NCBI RefSeq assembly: GCF_024666525.1
Contig: NZ_CP088294.1
Location: forward strand, 4,774,001 to 4,838,000
Origin: Pseudomonas sp. J452
Lineage (GTDB): Bacteria; Pseudomonadota; Gammaproteobacteria; Pseudomonadales; Pseudomonadaceae
Length of the DNA stretch: 64,000 nt
Direction: 5' to 3'
Positions 39,292 to 49,055 of this stretch are shown here, piece by piece. Below the pieces are notes generated by a model. The model was not told the origin of the DNA. It saw only the letters and a list, made by a program, of their open reading frames with translations, and ran no database searches. Made by a program: the position numbers and the translations under genes. Each line of letters starts with the position of its first letter. Position 1 is the stretch's first letter.

Positions 39292-39322
39292 GGTTCAGGA
39301 ATCTCCGGGCAGTCGCCGCTGC

Positions 39323-40294
39323 TTACTCGGTCACGGCCGAAGCCGGTTTCGCGGTGATCAGCTCGGCGACATGCCGGGTGCTGAGCTGCTCTTGCAGTGC
39401 CGGGAAATCCAGCAGCAGGCGACTGAGCACCTTCTTCGGCCCAACTTCGAGACACAGGCGCACACCGCTGGCAGCCAGGCTGTGCATGGTTTCGCGCCAG
39501 CGCACGGTGGAGTACAGGTTGGTCACCAGGTCGGCACGCAGCTGCTCGGTGCTGCTCAGGCGCTCGGCCGCCTGATTGCCGAATACCGGCACCCGCGGCG
39601 CGGCGAAACTGAGGCTGTCGATTACCGCCTGGAAGTCTTCGGCGCCCGGACGCATCAGGCTGCTGTGCCAAGCGCCGTTGACCGGCAGGCGAACCTGCTC
39701 GAAGCCTTCGCGCAGCAGCACCGGCAGCAGCTCCTTGAGCGCCAGCTTGCAACCGGAAATCACCTGCTGGCGGGGCGAGTTGTCGTTGGCCACGGTGATA
39801 CGGTCGGCCAGCTCGTGCAGGGCGATCAGCTCGGCGATGCCATCGCGGTCAATGCCCTTGATCGCATACATCGCGCCTTCGGTCTGTTCGGCCAGGGCCT
39901 GCATGATCCGGCCACGGGCGGCAACACCACGGAACACGTCTTCCAGGCTCAGCACGCCGGCGGCATACAGCGCCGAGAACTCACCGACGCTGTGACCCGC
40001 CACGCAAGACTCGCCCACCGGCCCTTTGGCGCGCAGCGCTTCGAGGCAGGCGATGTTCACCGTGGTCACGGCCACCTGCTGGTACTGGGTCTTGTCCAGC
40101 TTGGGCAGCGGCCCTTTCAGGCACAGTCGGCGTACATCGAAGCCGGCGATATCACTGGCACAGTCCCAGACACGCGCGGTAAGCGGCGACTGATCGCAGA
40201 CATCGCTACCCATGCCGATGTGCTGAGTACCCTGCCCAGGAAACAGCAGGGCACAGCCGTGCGTGTCGTTACCAGATTGCTCGTACGCCTGCAT
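39323..40294 (-). CDS. FabD-like ACP S-malonyl(acyl)transferase (cluster-specific)
   Basis: The protein has 323 residues from ATG 40294 (MQAYEQSGNDTHGC), with GGTGGGA upstream. The FabD fold shows LLFPGQGTQHIGMGSD at 17-32 and the nucleophile S102 in AGHSVGEFSALYAAG. The catalytic His is in NGAWHSSLM. It loads malonyl, or a related extender unit, from CoA onto the cluster ACP. Its first 26 bases overlap the outer-membrane protein gene, so the two are translationally linked. Confidence 0.9.
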   Translation of the reverse strand: MQAYEQSGNDTHGCALLFPGQGTQHIGMGSDVCDQSPLTARVWDCASDIAGFDVRRLCLKGPLPKLDKTQYQQVAVTTVNIACLEALRAKGPVGESCVAGHSVGEFSALYAAGVLSLEDVFRGVAARGRIMQALAEQTEGAMYAIKGIDRDGIAELIALHELADRITVANDNSPRQQVISGCKLALKELLPVLLREGFEQVRLPVNGAWHSSLMRPGAEDFQAVIDSLSFAAPRVPVFGNQAAERLSSTEQLRADLVTNLYSTVRWRETMHSLAASGVRLCLEVGPKKVLSRLLLDFPALQEQLSTRHVAELITAKPASAVTE

Positions 40295-41639
40295 ATCCCA
40301 CCCCACTGGTTCCCAATCGACCAAATTCACTGCGCTCCCGCCCACCCAGATAACCGCCGCCGACATACACTTCAAAGTGCCGGCTAAGTTGCGAAGACAG
40401 GTGCAGATTCAACGCATAACTTTGATCTTCAAGGTTGTAGATAGTCGAAGTTTCCCACGACAGCCGTTGCAACTCCGCCTGATCGCGCTGGACATGCGCC
40501 ATCAAATATTGACGGCCCAGCATCAGATCACGACGTACCGTGTTATCGGTTTCTTGGGCAAACAACAATTGATAATCCCGAAACACCTCGGCACCACTGA
40601 AGCGATAGGCCTGTTCCGTCACGTCGAGGAAGTCGAAGTAATCATCCCAGTTGCTGTCATCCAGCCCCTGATCCTGAAACAGATACTCCACGGAAATGGC
40701 CAGGTTATTCTCCGTGGCATAGCGCAAACCCGCAGCAAACTGGGTAAACACATCACGTTGCTGCTCAACGAAAACCTCATCGGCACTCGGCAATTGCCAA
40801 GACTGCAACTTGGCTAGGGCCGCGGAACTAGTTTCGCGAATATCACTGCGATCACGCGCCGCCAGTTCCACATTCAGAATCCAGTCATCCGTCAAGAAAC
40901 CGCTGGTGCCGAGACCGGCAGCGAAACTTTCACCACCTAACAGCACAAACCGCGGATTGAAATCCTCAAATAACGACGAGGTATAGGCCGCGTAATAACG
41001 CTCTTCGCCATTGGTGCGCTGCAGCGTCGTCCACTCGGCAACCCGCGCTTTACTCGACTCATTCGCCAACTGCGGAATGGCGGCCAATTCGACCGTGCCA
41101 TATTGATTGAACCATGATGCCTGTAGCGCTACCGAACCTTCGCGATAGCTATCACGCCAGGAAACGCCCATGGCATTGATTACACCCCGCGATGAGTAAT
41201 TTCCCGGGCTCTGCAAAAAATCCAACGGACTAACAAAGAAGAACTGGCCGTTGCGAATATCTTTTTTCCCAACATCCACAAACAGTGATTCATGCGGACT
41301 TAATGACCAATAGGCTTCACGGATAAAACCGTGATTGTCATAGCCATCATTGTCTTGCGCGCTACCGCTTTCACCATCATTCTGCATGCGCTCGCCATAG
41401 ACATTCACATGTAACTTCGTGGTATCCACCGCACAGTCGACGTTCAGCTCGCTGTACAACGCGGAGTGGCGCTGATCCTTACTGAAATCGCCCTGCGGAT
41501 TGAGCTTGGCATCACGCACCTGCGCCTGCCCCGCCTCTACCCCGGAATACCCACCCGCACTGCAATCCACGGCCTGCGCAGGCCAGACCTGCATTCCAAC
41601 GCCCGCACCGAGCGCCAGCAAAATCCATTTGCGCATCAT
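40269..41639 (-). CDS. Outer-membrane beta-barrel protein of the cluster
   Basis: The protein has 456 residues with a signal peptide (MMRKWILLALGAGVGMQVWP, cleaved after AQA). The mature part is rich in alternating strands with aromatic residues, such as NLAISVEYLFQDQG and FEVYVGGGYLGGRE, and ends in Trp, which suits an outer-membrane barrel. It lies between the LolA-like gene and FabD, 17 bases after the former. It could be the outer-membrane acceptor or channel for the exported product. I cannot name the family. Confidence 0.75.
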   Translation of the reverse strand: MMRKWILLALGAGVGMQVWPAQAVDCSAGGYSGVEAGQAQVRDAKLNPQGDFSKDQRHSALYSELNVDCAVDTTKLHVNVYGERMQNDGESGSAQDNDGYDNHGFIREAYWSLSPHESLFVDVGKKDIRNGQFFFVSPLDFLQSPGNYSSRGVINAMGVSWRDSYREGSVALQASWFNQYGTVELAAIPQLANESSKARVAEWTTLQRTNGEERYYAAYTSSLFEDFNPRFVLLGGESFAAGLGTSGFLTDDWILNVELAARDRSDIRETSSAALAKLQSWQLPSADEVFVEQQRDVFTQFAAGLRYATENNLAISVEYLFQDQGLDDSNWDDYFDFLDVTEQAYRFSGAEVFRDYQLLFAQETDNTVRRDLMLGRQYLMAHVQRDQAELQRLSWETSTIYNLEDQSYALNLHLSSQLSRHFEVYVGGGYLGGRERSEFGRLGTSGVGYAGVRAIW

Positions 41640-41656
41640 CAGGACACCAACTTCAA

Positions 41657-42484
41657 TTAGCGCAAGCGCAGCAAGTATTCTTTCTGGAAGTAGGCTTCTG
41701 GAACTTCTTCGAGGCGCACATCGGAATACAGCATGCGCGTGTACTGCTCTTTCTTCAGGCTGTCCTCGATGTATATCTCGTGCGGCCGATACTCACCAAG
41801 GGCCAATTTGTAATCCTTGTACCAGGCCCGTTTCAGCACCTTATCGCCGGTCGAGAGAAACTCCGCCTTGAACGGCCGGGAAGTTTCCACATCAACCCAG
41901 TAACTGATCTTCGGATAGGTCACATGCGGCCAACGGCGCTGCAACTCCAGGCGGTAGCACGGGCGCCCGTCACAGTCTTCCGTAGCGGCGACTGTCGCAA
42001 TATAGGAAAGATCGAAGTCAGTGGCGACCACATCGCCATTTGAAACCTGCCCAACCAGACGCTGCTGACGGGAAATAGGAATCGGCCGGCGCAACTTAGG
42101 TTCGTAATACCAAAGTTTATCGAAGATCGATAACAACGACTTGCCACGCTCAGTTGGCGGATCAACAAAGCGCACCAAGGCGCGCGCATCACCGGCTTGC
42201 TCGGCAGTGGGCTTATAAAAGCGCATGGCGACGTCGAGACTTTGCCGGGAAACTTCTTGCTCGCCTTTCATTTCGACCAGGGTCAACGCATAACGAAAGG
42301 GTTCGGCAGGCGCTCGAATACGGTCGGCGCGACGAATAATCGCGACAGCCGGAGAGGATTCTTCGGTGGCTACAGAGGAAACAACGGAGTTATCTACGGG
42401 TACGGCTTCAGAAACCGCCGCACTATTCGGCGAAATAGCAAACAGCCCAAGTGCCAATAGAATAGAAATAACAGACGCTTGCAT
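41657..42484 (-). CDS. LolA-like outer-membrane lipoprotein-sorting/carrier protein
   Basis: The protein has 275 residues from ATG 42484, with AGGGGAAAGGG directly before it. The signal peptide is MQASVISILLALGLFAIS. The mature half-barrel sequence includes LLSIFDKLWYYEPKLRRPIP, then YPKISYWVDVETSRPFKAEF and VLKRAWYKDYK, features of the LolA-like sorting family found beside FtsX or MMPL exporters. It would carry a hydrophobic cargo across the periplasm. It is the first gene of the long operon. Confidence 0.85.
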   Translation of the reverse strand: MQASVISILLALGLFAISPNSAAVSEAVPVDNSVVSSVATEESSPAVAIIRRADRIRAPAEPFRYALTLVEMKGEQEVSRQSLDVAMRFYKPTAEQAGDARALVRFVDPPTERGKSLLSIFDKLWYYEPKLRRPIPISRQQRLVGQVSNGDVVATDFDLSYIATVAATEDCDGRPCYRLELQRRWPHVTYPKISYWVDVETSRPFKAEFLSTGDKVLKRAWYKDYKLALGEYRPHEIYIEDSLKKEQYTRMLYSDVRLEEVPEAYFQKEYLLRLR

Positions 42485-42548
42485 CCCTTTCCCCTGCACT
42501 ACCAATTAGAACGGCAGCCTAAATATTGCAGAAATTATTATTTTTATT

Positions 42549-42576
42549 AACGACTCACTACTTCCATGGAGTCGTT
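42549..42576 (-). promoter_or_regulatory. Inverted repeat upstream of the cluster operon
   Basis: AACGACTC and GAGTCGTT form a perfect 8-bp inverted repeat around a 12-base centre, 65-92 bases before the LolA-like start and surrounded by AT-rich sequence. It may be an operator or part of the leader. No match to a known regulator is claimed. Confidence 0.45.
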
Positions 42577-43102
42577 TTATTAAGCGGAAAACGCTGGCGC
42601 ATCCTATTTTTATATTTGCGCCGCTGTCAACACGGCGCCTTTCCCGAGGACTCGCCGAGTACGAACCAGCGCACATTAAAGCGGTCACCAAATGAACTGA
42701 AAACTCAATTTAAATCGATCAAAAGAACAGCGACCATTTTCATGCAAATGTCACAGCTATTAAATTTAGGGCACTTAAATAGCCGACATTCTTGTGACCA
42801 GACAGTCACGAATAAGAGCCGATTTAACCACCACAGCAGCTGTTCTAGAGGGGGCCAGGCCAGGCGCATTGAGCCATGCTGCAAGCATGATTAGTGCACT
42901 TTATCTCGCGAGCGATTTCGCCACCCAGCAGCTGACCAGCCAGGTGGAGCGGAAAAATGTCGGATAACCCGGGACTGAGTGGGCGGCATGAAAAAAGGAT
43001 GAGTGGCCGTTTCTGCGGCATGAGTTACCACAGGCAACTCAGCAGAAACCGGGCCAAAGAGCAGCTGCCCGCACAGAACGGGCACTTGCTGCGCTGCAGC
43101 GA
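42577..43102. other. AT-rich non-coding boundary region right of the cluster
   Basis: I see no convincing gene here. The left half (to about 42840) is AT-rich compared with its surroundings. It contains GTGAC-N6-GTCAC at 42794-42809. The right half returns to normal composition. It probably holds the upstream promoter region of the cluster operon. Confidence 0.4.
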
Positions 43103-43387
43103 TCAGAGCCCGGTGCTGAACCAGGACAACAGCAAGGCTGCCAGCAGCGTGATGCCGGCAAAGGCATAGAAGAAGCGATTCAGGCGCCGAGTTGGCTCGT
43201 GCAGCAGCGAAGCCTCATCACTCAGTTCAACCTGGCTACCGGCAACCAGGCCCGCCACCGCACGCTGCTCGCGAAAGCGCGTGGCCAGTAGCAGCCAGGC
43301 CCCCGCAACGGCGAAAAACAGGGCCAGGCTGTTGACCACTTGGGCCGGGTGATTGAACAACAGCGACCAGAAAACCTGCAGCGACAT
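43103..43387 (-). CDS. Small membrane protein, unknown function
   Basis: The protein has 94 residues from ATG 43387 (MSLQVFWSLLFNHPAQVVNS), preceded by AGAGG; the frame is open further upstream, but without a credible start. One hydrophobic helix (SLALFFAVAGAWLLLATRF) and a C-terminal one (FYAFAGITLLAALLLSWF) flank a basic loop, RRLNRFF. I do not recognise the family. Confidence 0.65.
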   Translation of the reverse strand: MSLQVFWSLLFNHPAQVVNSLALFFAVAGAWLLLATRFREQRAVAGLVAGSQVELSDEASLLHEPTRRLNRFFYAFAGITLLAALLLSWFSTGL

Positions 43388-43654
43388 CAGCAACCTCTGC
43401 TTCAGGCGACCTCGGCACACAGCGCCGGGGCAACGAAAGGAATGGCAGCCAGGCAAATAAGCTGGCGGGCAAAATACGGGGGCGGATTCTACCGAAGCCC
43501 TGCACGCATGGCTGTCGTTTCCGACGAAGTAGCGTCTAGCACTTGGCCCATTACCAATCGATCTGATGAGCGTCATGTTGGTCAACTATGTTTGCGCCTT
43601 GCCTGGCTGACTCGCAGCCATATTGGCAACAACCAGACTAGGGAGACTCGCAGC

Positions 43655-43867
43655 ATGTTCACGGCGCAACCGCAGGATCGTGATTACTTGATCGATTCGC
43701 TGGACGATATCGAAACCATCCGACTGGTCGATGAGCTGTCTATCAACGTGCAGGATCACCATTGGCTGGCCTATTGCGCCTTGGGCGGCCACGAGCACTA
43801 CGATCTGCCGGATATCGATGAGCAGACCGGCATCAGCCTGCCCGAGCTGTACCACGAAGCGGCCTGA
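43655..43867 (+). CDS. Small acidic conserved protein, unknown function
   Basis: The protein has 70 residues from ATG 43655 (MFTAQPQDRDYLIDSLDDIE), with GGGAG seven or so bases upstream. It is acidic, with YCALGGHEHYDLPDIDEQ near the end. A strong terminator follows 15 bases later. I do not recognise the family. Codon use and the ribosome site support a real gene. Confidence 0.65.
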   Translation: MFTAQPQDRDYLIDSLDDIETIRLVDELSINVQDHHWLAYCALGGHEHYDLPDIDEQTGISLPELYHEAA

Positions 43868-43882
43868 TGCGGGCCCGATATG

Positions 43883-43910
43883 AAAAAACCCGGCCTGAGC
43901 CGGGTTTTTT
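43883..43910. terminator. Bidirectional intrinsic terminator
   Basis: AAAAAACCCGGC-CTGA-GCCGGGTTTTTT is symmetric with T runs on both strands. It serves the small plus-strand gene and the YajG-like minus-strand gene. Confidence 0.9.
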
Positions 43911-43924
43911 CATACTGCAAAGAC

Positions 43925-44509
43925 TTACTGAGCCAGCAACTGACCGATGGTCGGGTCCTTGAAGGCGCGAGTCAGCGCATCGCTGAGCACATCGCCAACC
44001 AGCTTGGTGTTGGTTTCCTGGTTCGGCGCCATGCCGAAGCGCTGGTTCAGCGAGGCGCCGTAGCGGCCGCTGTAGCGACGGCTGCTGTTCTGCACATCGA
44101 CACGGAAGGTGGCGCTGATATCGGCCTCGGTGACGTACAGACCTTCTTTCGGCGACTGGTACTTGAGGTCGGCCAGGGTCAGGGTCAGCTGCGGTGCGTT
44201 GTAGGCATTGGCGCTCGGAGTGAAGCCAAGCAGGCGCACGGCGGCCTCGGCCTCGGCCTGCAGGCGCGGCAGGATGTCCGGGCCCTGCACACTGATCGCG
44301 CTGGTTTCCGGATACAGGCCGCCACGGGTGCCGAGGTTCGGCGAGGCACGTCCATCGGCAACCCGCACCACCACCGGCTGCCCCTGGCCCACGGCGACCA
44401 GGGCCGCGTTGAGGCGCGGTTGCGGTTTGAGTTGCTGCGGGCTGTGGGCACAGCCGACCAGGGCCAGGCTGAACAGGGCGATCAGGCCGAGCAGCGCACG
44501 GTTCATCAT
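43925..44509 (-). CDS. YajG-family lipoprotein
   Basis: The protein has 194 residues from ATG 44509 (MMNRALLGLIALFSLALVGC), with GGAGAG seven bases upstream and a lipobox at LVGC. The fold region shows TEADISATFRVDVQN, then YSGRYGASLNQRFG and LVGDVLSDALTRAFKDP, which resembles E. coli YajG. The role is unknown. YajG genes in enterobacteria sit next to ampG, but not here. Confidence 0.8.
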   Translation of the reverse strand: MMNRALLGLIALFSLALVGCAHSPQQLKPQPRLNAALVAVGQGQPVVVRVADGRASPNLGTRGGLYPETSAISVQGPDILPRLQAEAEAAVRLLGFTPSANAYNAPQLTLTLADLKYQSPKEGLYVTEADISATFRVDVQNSSRRYSGRYGASLNQRFGMAPNQETNTKLVGDVLSDALTRAFKDPTIGQLLAQ

Positions 44510-44676
44510 GCTTGATCTCTCCAGAAGGGGGTTGCGGAAAATGGCCGGCAGTATACCCAGCAGGATTCTGGGCTGACAGCTGGTTTTTCTGACCACGCCA
44601 GCGTCACGCGGGTTCCTGTCATGCCCCTGTCACCCGACCATGGGATAAGGAGCGGGCCAACCAAGAGGACAGCCTG

Positions 44677-44910
44677 ATGATGAGTTTGTGGAGCCTGCTC
44701 AGCCCGCGCCGCAAGATGCACTGCTATGCCCTGCTGGATAGCGACGGTCGCTGCCGGGCCTTGCGCGAGAGCACTGTGATGCCCAGCGCGCCAGGCTGGG
44801 TACAAATCAAGGAAGTGCGCATCTGCTGGTTGGGCCAGGAGCTGCCAGTCGGGGAGATTGTTCTGCCCCGACAACAATTCAGCCGCCCGAGAGCGATGGT
44901 AGCTGCATAA
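44677..44910 (+). CDS. Small conserved protein, unknown function
   Basis: The protein has 77 residues (MMSLWSLLSPRRKMHCYALL), with GAGGA upstream and a strong terminator just at its stop. It reads as a compact beta-rich protein with CRALRESTVMPSAPGWVQI. I do not recognise it. The start could be one codon later. Confidence 0.6.
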   Translation: MMSLWSLLSPRRKMHCYALLDSDGRCRALRESTVMPSAPGWVQIKEVRICWLGQELPVGEIVLPRQQFSRPRAMVAA

Positions 44911-44939
44911 AAAAACCGCCCCGAGAGGCGGTTTTTTTA
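44908..44939. terminator. Bidirectional intrinsic terminator between the small gene and mqo
   Basis: AAAAAAACCGCC and GGCGGTTTTTTT flank a short CCGAGA-type loop. T runs are present in both directions, so it ends the plus-strand gene and mqo. Confidence 0.9.
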
Positions 44940-44955
44940 TCGTGCATCAGACTCT

Positions 44956-46446
44956 TTAAGCATTCAGCTGCAGGCGATCTGCCGTCTGCGCACTGACTTC
45001 GCGGTACAGCTCGGCATTCTCCTCCAGCACCGCTTCGCGGGCCGGGAAGATTTCCTTGAGCTTGCTCGCCCAGGCGTCGCTCTTGGCCTGTTCGGCGAAG
45101 CAACGCTCGATCAGGTTGAGCATGATCGACACGGTCACCGAAGCGCCCGGCGAAGCGCCCAGCAGGGCGGCGATGGTGCCATCCTCGGCCGATACCAGCT
45201 CGGTACCGAACTGCAGGATGCCGCCCTTCTTCGGGTCTTTCTTGATGATCTGCACGCGCTGACCGGCCACTTCCAGGCTCCAGTCCTCGGCTTTGACCTG
45301 TGGATAGAACTTGCGCAGGGCATCCAGGCGCTGGTCCTGGGACTGCAACACTTCCTTGATCAGGTAGCGGGTCAGGTCCATGTTGTCGCGGGCCACGGCC
45401 AGCATCGGGCCGATGTTGCTCGGGCGTACCGACAGCGGCAGGTCGAGGAACGAACCGTACTTGAGGAACTTGGTGGTGAAGCCGGCATAGGGGCCGAACA
45501 GCAGCGAAGTTTTGCCATCCACCACACGGGTGTCGAGGTGCGGCACCGACATCGGCGGCGCGCCGACTTCGGCCTGGCTGTAGACCTTGGCCTGGTGCAG
45601 CTTGACCACTTCCGGGTTGTCGCAACGCAGCCACTGGCCACTCACCGGGAAGCCGCCGAAGCCCTTGCCTTCCGGAATGCCGGACAGTTGCAGGAGCGGC
45701 AGCGCGCCGCCACCGGCGCCGAGGAAGACGAACTTGGTCGTTACTTCACGCTGCTCGCCGGTCTTGCTGTTCTTGATCTCGACCGACCAGCCCTGGCTAG
45801 TGCGCTTGAGACCGGTAACTTTCTGGTTGTAGCTGACGTTGACGTCGACCTGGCTGGCCAGGTGCTGCAGCAGCTGATTGGTCAGCGCACCGAAGTTGAC
45901 GTCGGTACCGTTCAGCGAACGGGTCGCAGCGATGCACTCGCTGGCATCGCGGCCCTGCATCATCAGCGGCATCCACTCGGCCATGGCGGCCTTGTCTTCG
46001 CTGTATTCCATGCCTTCGAAGGCATGGTGCTGGCTCAGTGCGGCGTGCCGGGTCTTGAGGAAGCCGACGTCCTTCTCGCCACGCACGAAGCTCAGGTGCG
46101 GTACCGGGTTGATGAAGTTGCGCGGCGAGCCGAAGCTGCTCTTGCCACACAGATAGGACCAGAACTGCTTGGAGACTTCGAACTGGGTGTTGATCTGCAC
46201 GGCCTTCTTGATATCGACCGAACCATCCGCCGCCTGCGGGGTATAGTTCAGCTCACAGAGGCCGGCGTGACCGGTACCGGCGTTGTTCCACGGGTTGGAA
46301 CTCTCGATCGCACCAGAAGAGCGCAGCTCGGCGATTTCCAGCTTGAGGCCGGGGTCGAGCTCCTTGAGCAACACCGCCAGGGTGGCGCTCATGATGCCGG
46401 CGCCAACCAGCAGCACATCCACAGTTTCGTGATTGACTTGCGTCAT
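44956..46446 (-). CDS. mqo: Malate:quinone oxidoreductase
   Basis: The protein has 496 residues from ATG 46446 ([20 protein letters not shown]), with GGAG upstream. The N-terminal FAD motif is [16 protein letters not shown]. Family motifs include [17 protein letters not shown] and [18 protein letters not shown]. Mqo is a peripheral membrane enzyme that oxidises malate and reduces the quinone pool. In P. aeruginosa mqoB (PA4640) lies next to a PA4642-type gene, as here. Confidence 0.96.
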   Translation of the reverse strand: MTQVNHETVDVLLVGAGIMSATLAVLLKELDPGLKLEIAELRSSGAIESSNPWNNAGTGHAGLCELNYTPQAADGSVDIKKAVQINTQFEVSKQFWSYLCGKSSFGSPRNFINPVPHLSFVRGEKDVGFLKTRHAALSQHHAFEGMEYSEDKAAMAEWMPLMMQGRDASECIAATRSLNGTDVNFGALTNQLLQHLASQVDVNVSYNQKVTGLKRTSQGWSVEIKNSKTGEQREVTTKFVFLGAGGGALPLLQLSGIPEGKGFGGFPVSGQWLRCDNPEVVKLHQAKVYSQAEVGAPPMSVPHLDTRVVDGKTSLLFGPYAGFTTKFLKYGSFLDLPLSVRPSNIGPMLAVARDNMDLTRYLIKEVLQSQDQRLDALRKFYPQVKAEDWSLEVAGQRVQIIKKDPKKGGILQFGTELVSAEDGTIAALLGASPGASVTVSIMLNLIERCFAEQAKSDAWASKLKEIFPAREAVLEENAELYREVSAQTADRLQLNA

Positions 46447-46837
46447 TAACGCTTCTCCAAGATCTGCAGTACCAAATTGATGGCATCGGCCTTTTGAGCC
46501 GCGCATCAACCACTAATCACTGACAGCCAGACAGGTGCCTGGAATATCGTAGCGGCGATCATCAGGGGCCGTTGACTCGGCCTGACCCGATTCCTCACCA
46601 CCTCTCATTGGCATGCGCCACCTGTGGGCAGCCCATGCGCTCAAACTCCGCAACACCACCGCTTTCGCCCGCCGAGCCTGCAAGCGCTCAAGGCTGGACT
46701 GCAGCGCGCGCCTGCCGAACAGGCGCAAGCCGACCTTTGCCGGGCGGATTTTACGGCGCGCACAATACCATTAATGACGCATTTTCAGACGCAAAAATTG
46801 CGCCGATAACATCCGTCGATCCTGTTTATTGGCCGAA
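46447..46837. other. Intergenic region upstream of mqo
   Basis: No gene, repeat or RNA structure is convincing in these 391 bases. Short frames on both strands have no ribosome sites and no recognisable sequence. It should contain the mqo promoter. Confidence 0.4.
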
Positions 46838-47125
46838 TCAGCCGCGTGCGGCCTTGATCGCCTCGATATAAGGCTCGGCCAGGCGCTGATCCTGGATCAG
46901 GGCGACGAAGTCATGGCCCTGGGCATCCTGGGCATTCAGGTCGTAACCGGCGTCCTTGAAAAAGCCGAGGAAACGCTCGAAATCGTCGATACGCAGGCCA
47001 CGGTAGGCCTTGACCAGCTTGTGCAGGGACGGCGGCGTGGCATCGGCCGGTTCAACCGCGAGGAACAGCTTGATCGAGTCTTCGCTGATTTCTTCGCCAA
47101 TCACCTGTTTCTTGTCTTTACGCAT
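46838..47125 (-). CDS. PA4642-family conserved protein
   Basis: The protein has 95 residues from ATG 47125 (MRKDKKQVIGEEISEDSIKL). It contains LHKLVKAYRGLRIDDFERFL and an ending of YIEAIKAARG. It matches the Pseudomonas PA4642 family as I remember it, and the neighbours (mqo on one side, hpt and upp on the other) agree. The function is unknown. Nine upstream codons are open but lack a good start. Confidence 0.8.
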   Translation of the reverse strand: MRKDKKQVIGEEISEDSIKLFLAVEPADATPPSLHKLVKAYRGLRIDDFERFLGFFKDAGYDLNAQDAQGHDFVALIQDQRLAEPYIEAIKAARG

Positions 47126-47271
47126 CACGCACTCCAGCTCGGCGACCATCACGGGGCCGGCAGTTTACCCTTGCCCGCCAGTGCGCTCAACGCGACTAAA
47201 TGATCCAGCGCAGAGCAAACCCACACGAAGCGCAAGCCTTTATACTGCCGCCAGTCGACATGGAGCCTGCG

Positions 47272-48993
47272 ATGCCTCTCCCCCAGCTGTTTGCCGCCTG
47301 GCGTCAGGCCTGGCGTGCCGGTTACTCGCTACAGGCCCTGCGCGGCGACCTCAGCGCCGGCCTGACCGTCGGCATCATCGCCATTCCCCTGGCCATGGCC
47401 CTGGCGATTGCCGTCGGCGTACCGCCGCAACATGGCCTGTACACCGTCCTGATCTCCGCTCCGCTGATCGCCCTGACCGGCGGCTCGCGTTTCAATATCT
47501 CCGGACCAACCGCGGCCTTCGTGGTGATTCTGCTGCCCATCACCCAGCAATACGGCCTCGGCGGCCTGTTGCTGTGCACCCTGCTGGCCGGGCTGATCCT
47601 GATTGCCCTGGGGCTGGGACGCGCCGGCAAGCTGATCGAGTTCGTGCCCTACCCGGTGACGCTCGGCTTCACCGCCGGCATCGGCATCGTGATTGCCGTG
47701 CTGCAGATCAAGGACCTGCTCGGCCTGCGCCTGGCCGGTGCGCCACAGCATGTGGTCGAGCACCTGCAGCTGATCGGCCAGGCCCTGCCGGACTTCCACC
47801 CCGGTGACGTACTGATCGCCAGCGCCAGCCTGGCCACCCTGCTGCTGTGGCCGAAACTGCTGCCCAAGGTGCCGGGCCACCTGGTCGCCCTGGCTGTCGG
47901 CGCCCTGCTCGCGCTGCTGCTGGAATCGCTCGGCCTGCCGGTGGCGACCCTCGGCGAGCGCTTCAGCTATACCGTGGACGGCGTCAGTCATCCCGGCATC
48001 CCACCCTTCCTGCCTGAATTCGCCTGGCCCTGGCAATTACCGGGGGCAGATGGCAAACCCTTGCTGCTGTCCTTCGAGCTGATCCGCCAGTTGTTGGCCC
48101 CGGCCTTCGCCATCGCCATGCTCGGCGCCATCGAGTCATTGCTGTGCGCGGTGGTCGCCGATGGCATGACCGGCAGCAAGCACGATCCGAATGCCGAGCT
48201 GATCGGCCAGGGCCTGGGCAATCTGCTCGCCCCGCTGTTCGGCGGCATCACCGCCACCGCCGCCATCGCCCGCAGTGCCGCCAACGTGCGCGCCGGCGCC
48301 TTTTCGCCGCTAGCGGCGATCATCCATGCCGGCGTGGTGCTGCTGGCCATGCTGTTCCTGGCGCCCCTGTTCAGCTACCTGCCGATGTCCGCACTGGCCG
48401 CCCTGCTGCTGGTGGTGGCGTGGAACATGAGCGAGCCAGGCCATGTGCTGCACACCCTGCGTATCGCCCCGCGCAGCGACGTACTGGTGCTGCTCACCTG
48501 CCTGTTGCTCACCGTGCTGTTCGACATGGTCCTGGCGGTCGGGGTCGGCCTGCTGCTGGCCACCGGCATCTTCATCAAGCGCATGAGCGAGCTGACCGAT
48601 ACCGCCGTGCTGCCGGGGCACCAGCTGCAGAGTCTCGGCGAGCTGCCGCCCCAGGTGCTGGCCTACAGCATCCGCGGCCCGCTGTTCTTCGGCGCGGCGG
48701 AGAAGGCCCTGAGCGTGCTGCGCCGCTTCAATCCGGAAGTGCGGGTGGTGATCGTCGACATGAGCGCGGTGCCGCTGCTGGACATGACCGCCCTGGCCGC
48801 CCTGGACAACGTGCTGCGCGACTACCGCAAACAGGATATCGGCCTGGTACTGGTCGGCGTGGCGCCACGCCTGCGCCTGAAACTGCGGCGGGCCGGGGTG
48901 CAGCGTGAGAATGGCCGGCTGGCCTATATGCGTGACCTGCCCCAGGCACGGGCCAAGGCGCTGAGCTGGCTGGAGCAAGCGGGTAATCCGTAG
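47272..48993 (+). CDS. SulP-family anion transporter with STAS domain
   Basis: The protein has 573 residues from ATG 47272, with GGAG six bases upstream. The SulP core shows GLTVGIIAIPLAMALAIAVG, PPQHGLYTVLISA, and the conserved GGSRFNISGPTAAFVV. A C-terminal STAS domain (residues from about 455) contains VVIVDMSAVPLLDMTALAAL. Relatives carry sulfate, bicarbonate or dicarboxylates (DauA), so the substrate is open. The TAG stop codon is supplied by a REP-like repeat beginning in the gene end. Confidence 0.9.
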   Translation: MPLPQLFAAWRQAWRAGYSLQALRGDLSAGLTVGIIAIPLAMALAIAVGVPPQHGLYTVLISAPLIALTGGSRFNISGPTAAFVVILLPITQQYGLGGLLLCTLLAGLILIALGLGRAGKLIEFVPYPVTLGFTAGIGIVIAVLQIKDLLGLRLAGAPQHVVEHLQLIGQALPDFHPGDVLIASASLATLLLWPKLLPKVPGHLVALAVGALLALLLESLGLPVATLGERFSYTVDGVSHPGIPPFLPEFAWPWQLPGADGKPLLLSFELIRQLLAPAFAIAMLGAIESLLCAVVADGMTGSKHDPNAELIGQGLGNLLAPLFGGITATAAIARSAANVRAGAFSPLAAIIHAGVVLLAMLFLAPLFSYLPMSALAALLLVVAWNMSEPGHVLHTLRIAPRSDVLVLLTCLLLTVLFDMVLAVGVGLLLATGIFIKRMSELTDTAVLPGHQLQSLGELPPQVLAYSIRGPLFFGAAEKALSVLRRFNPEVRVVIVDMSAVPLLDMTALAALDNVLRDYRKQDIGLVLVGVAPRLRLKLRRAGVQRENGRLAYMRDLPQARAKALSWLEQAGNP

Positions 48994-49049
48994 CCCGGAT
49001 GCAATCCGGGAGCGGAGTTGCCGGCTTCCCGGATTGCATCCGGGCTACG
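48989..49049. repeat. REP-like palindrome, family 1 copy 2
   Basis: CGTAGCCCGGATGCAATCCG faces its complement CGGATTGCATCCGGGCTACG. It differs from the copy at 18863-18915 mainly in the spacer. The stop codon of the SulP gene is the TAG in its left arm. Confidence 0.88.
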
Positions 49050-49055
49050 GAAGGG

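Noticed and set aside
42526..42894. Plus-strand frame in the AT-rich region right of the cluster
   Set aside because: No ribosome site, low-complexity composition, and it crosses the probable cluster promoter.
42891..43085. Minus-strand 64-codon frame
   Set aside because: No ribosome site and no recognisable sequence; codon pattern unlike its neighbours.
46572..46871. Plus-strand frames upstream of mqo
   Set aside because: No ribosome site or domain, and one overlaps the PA4642-like gene end.
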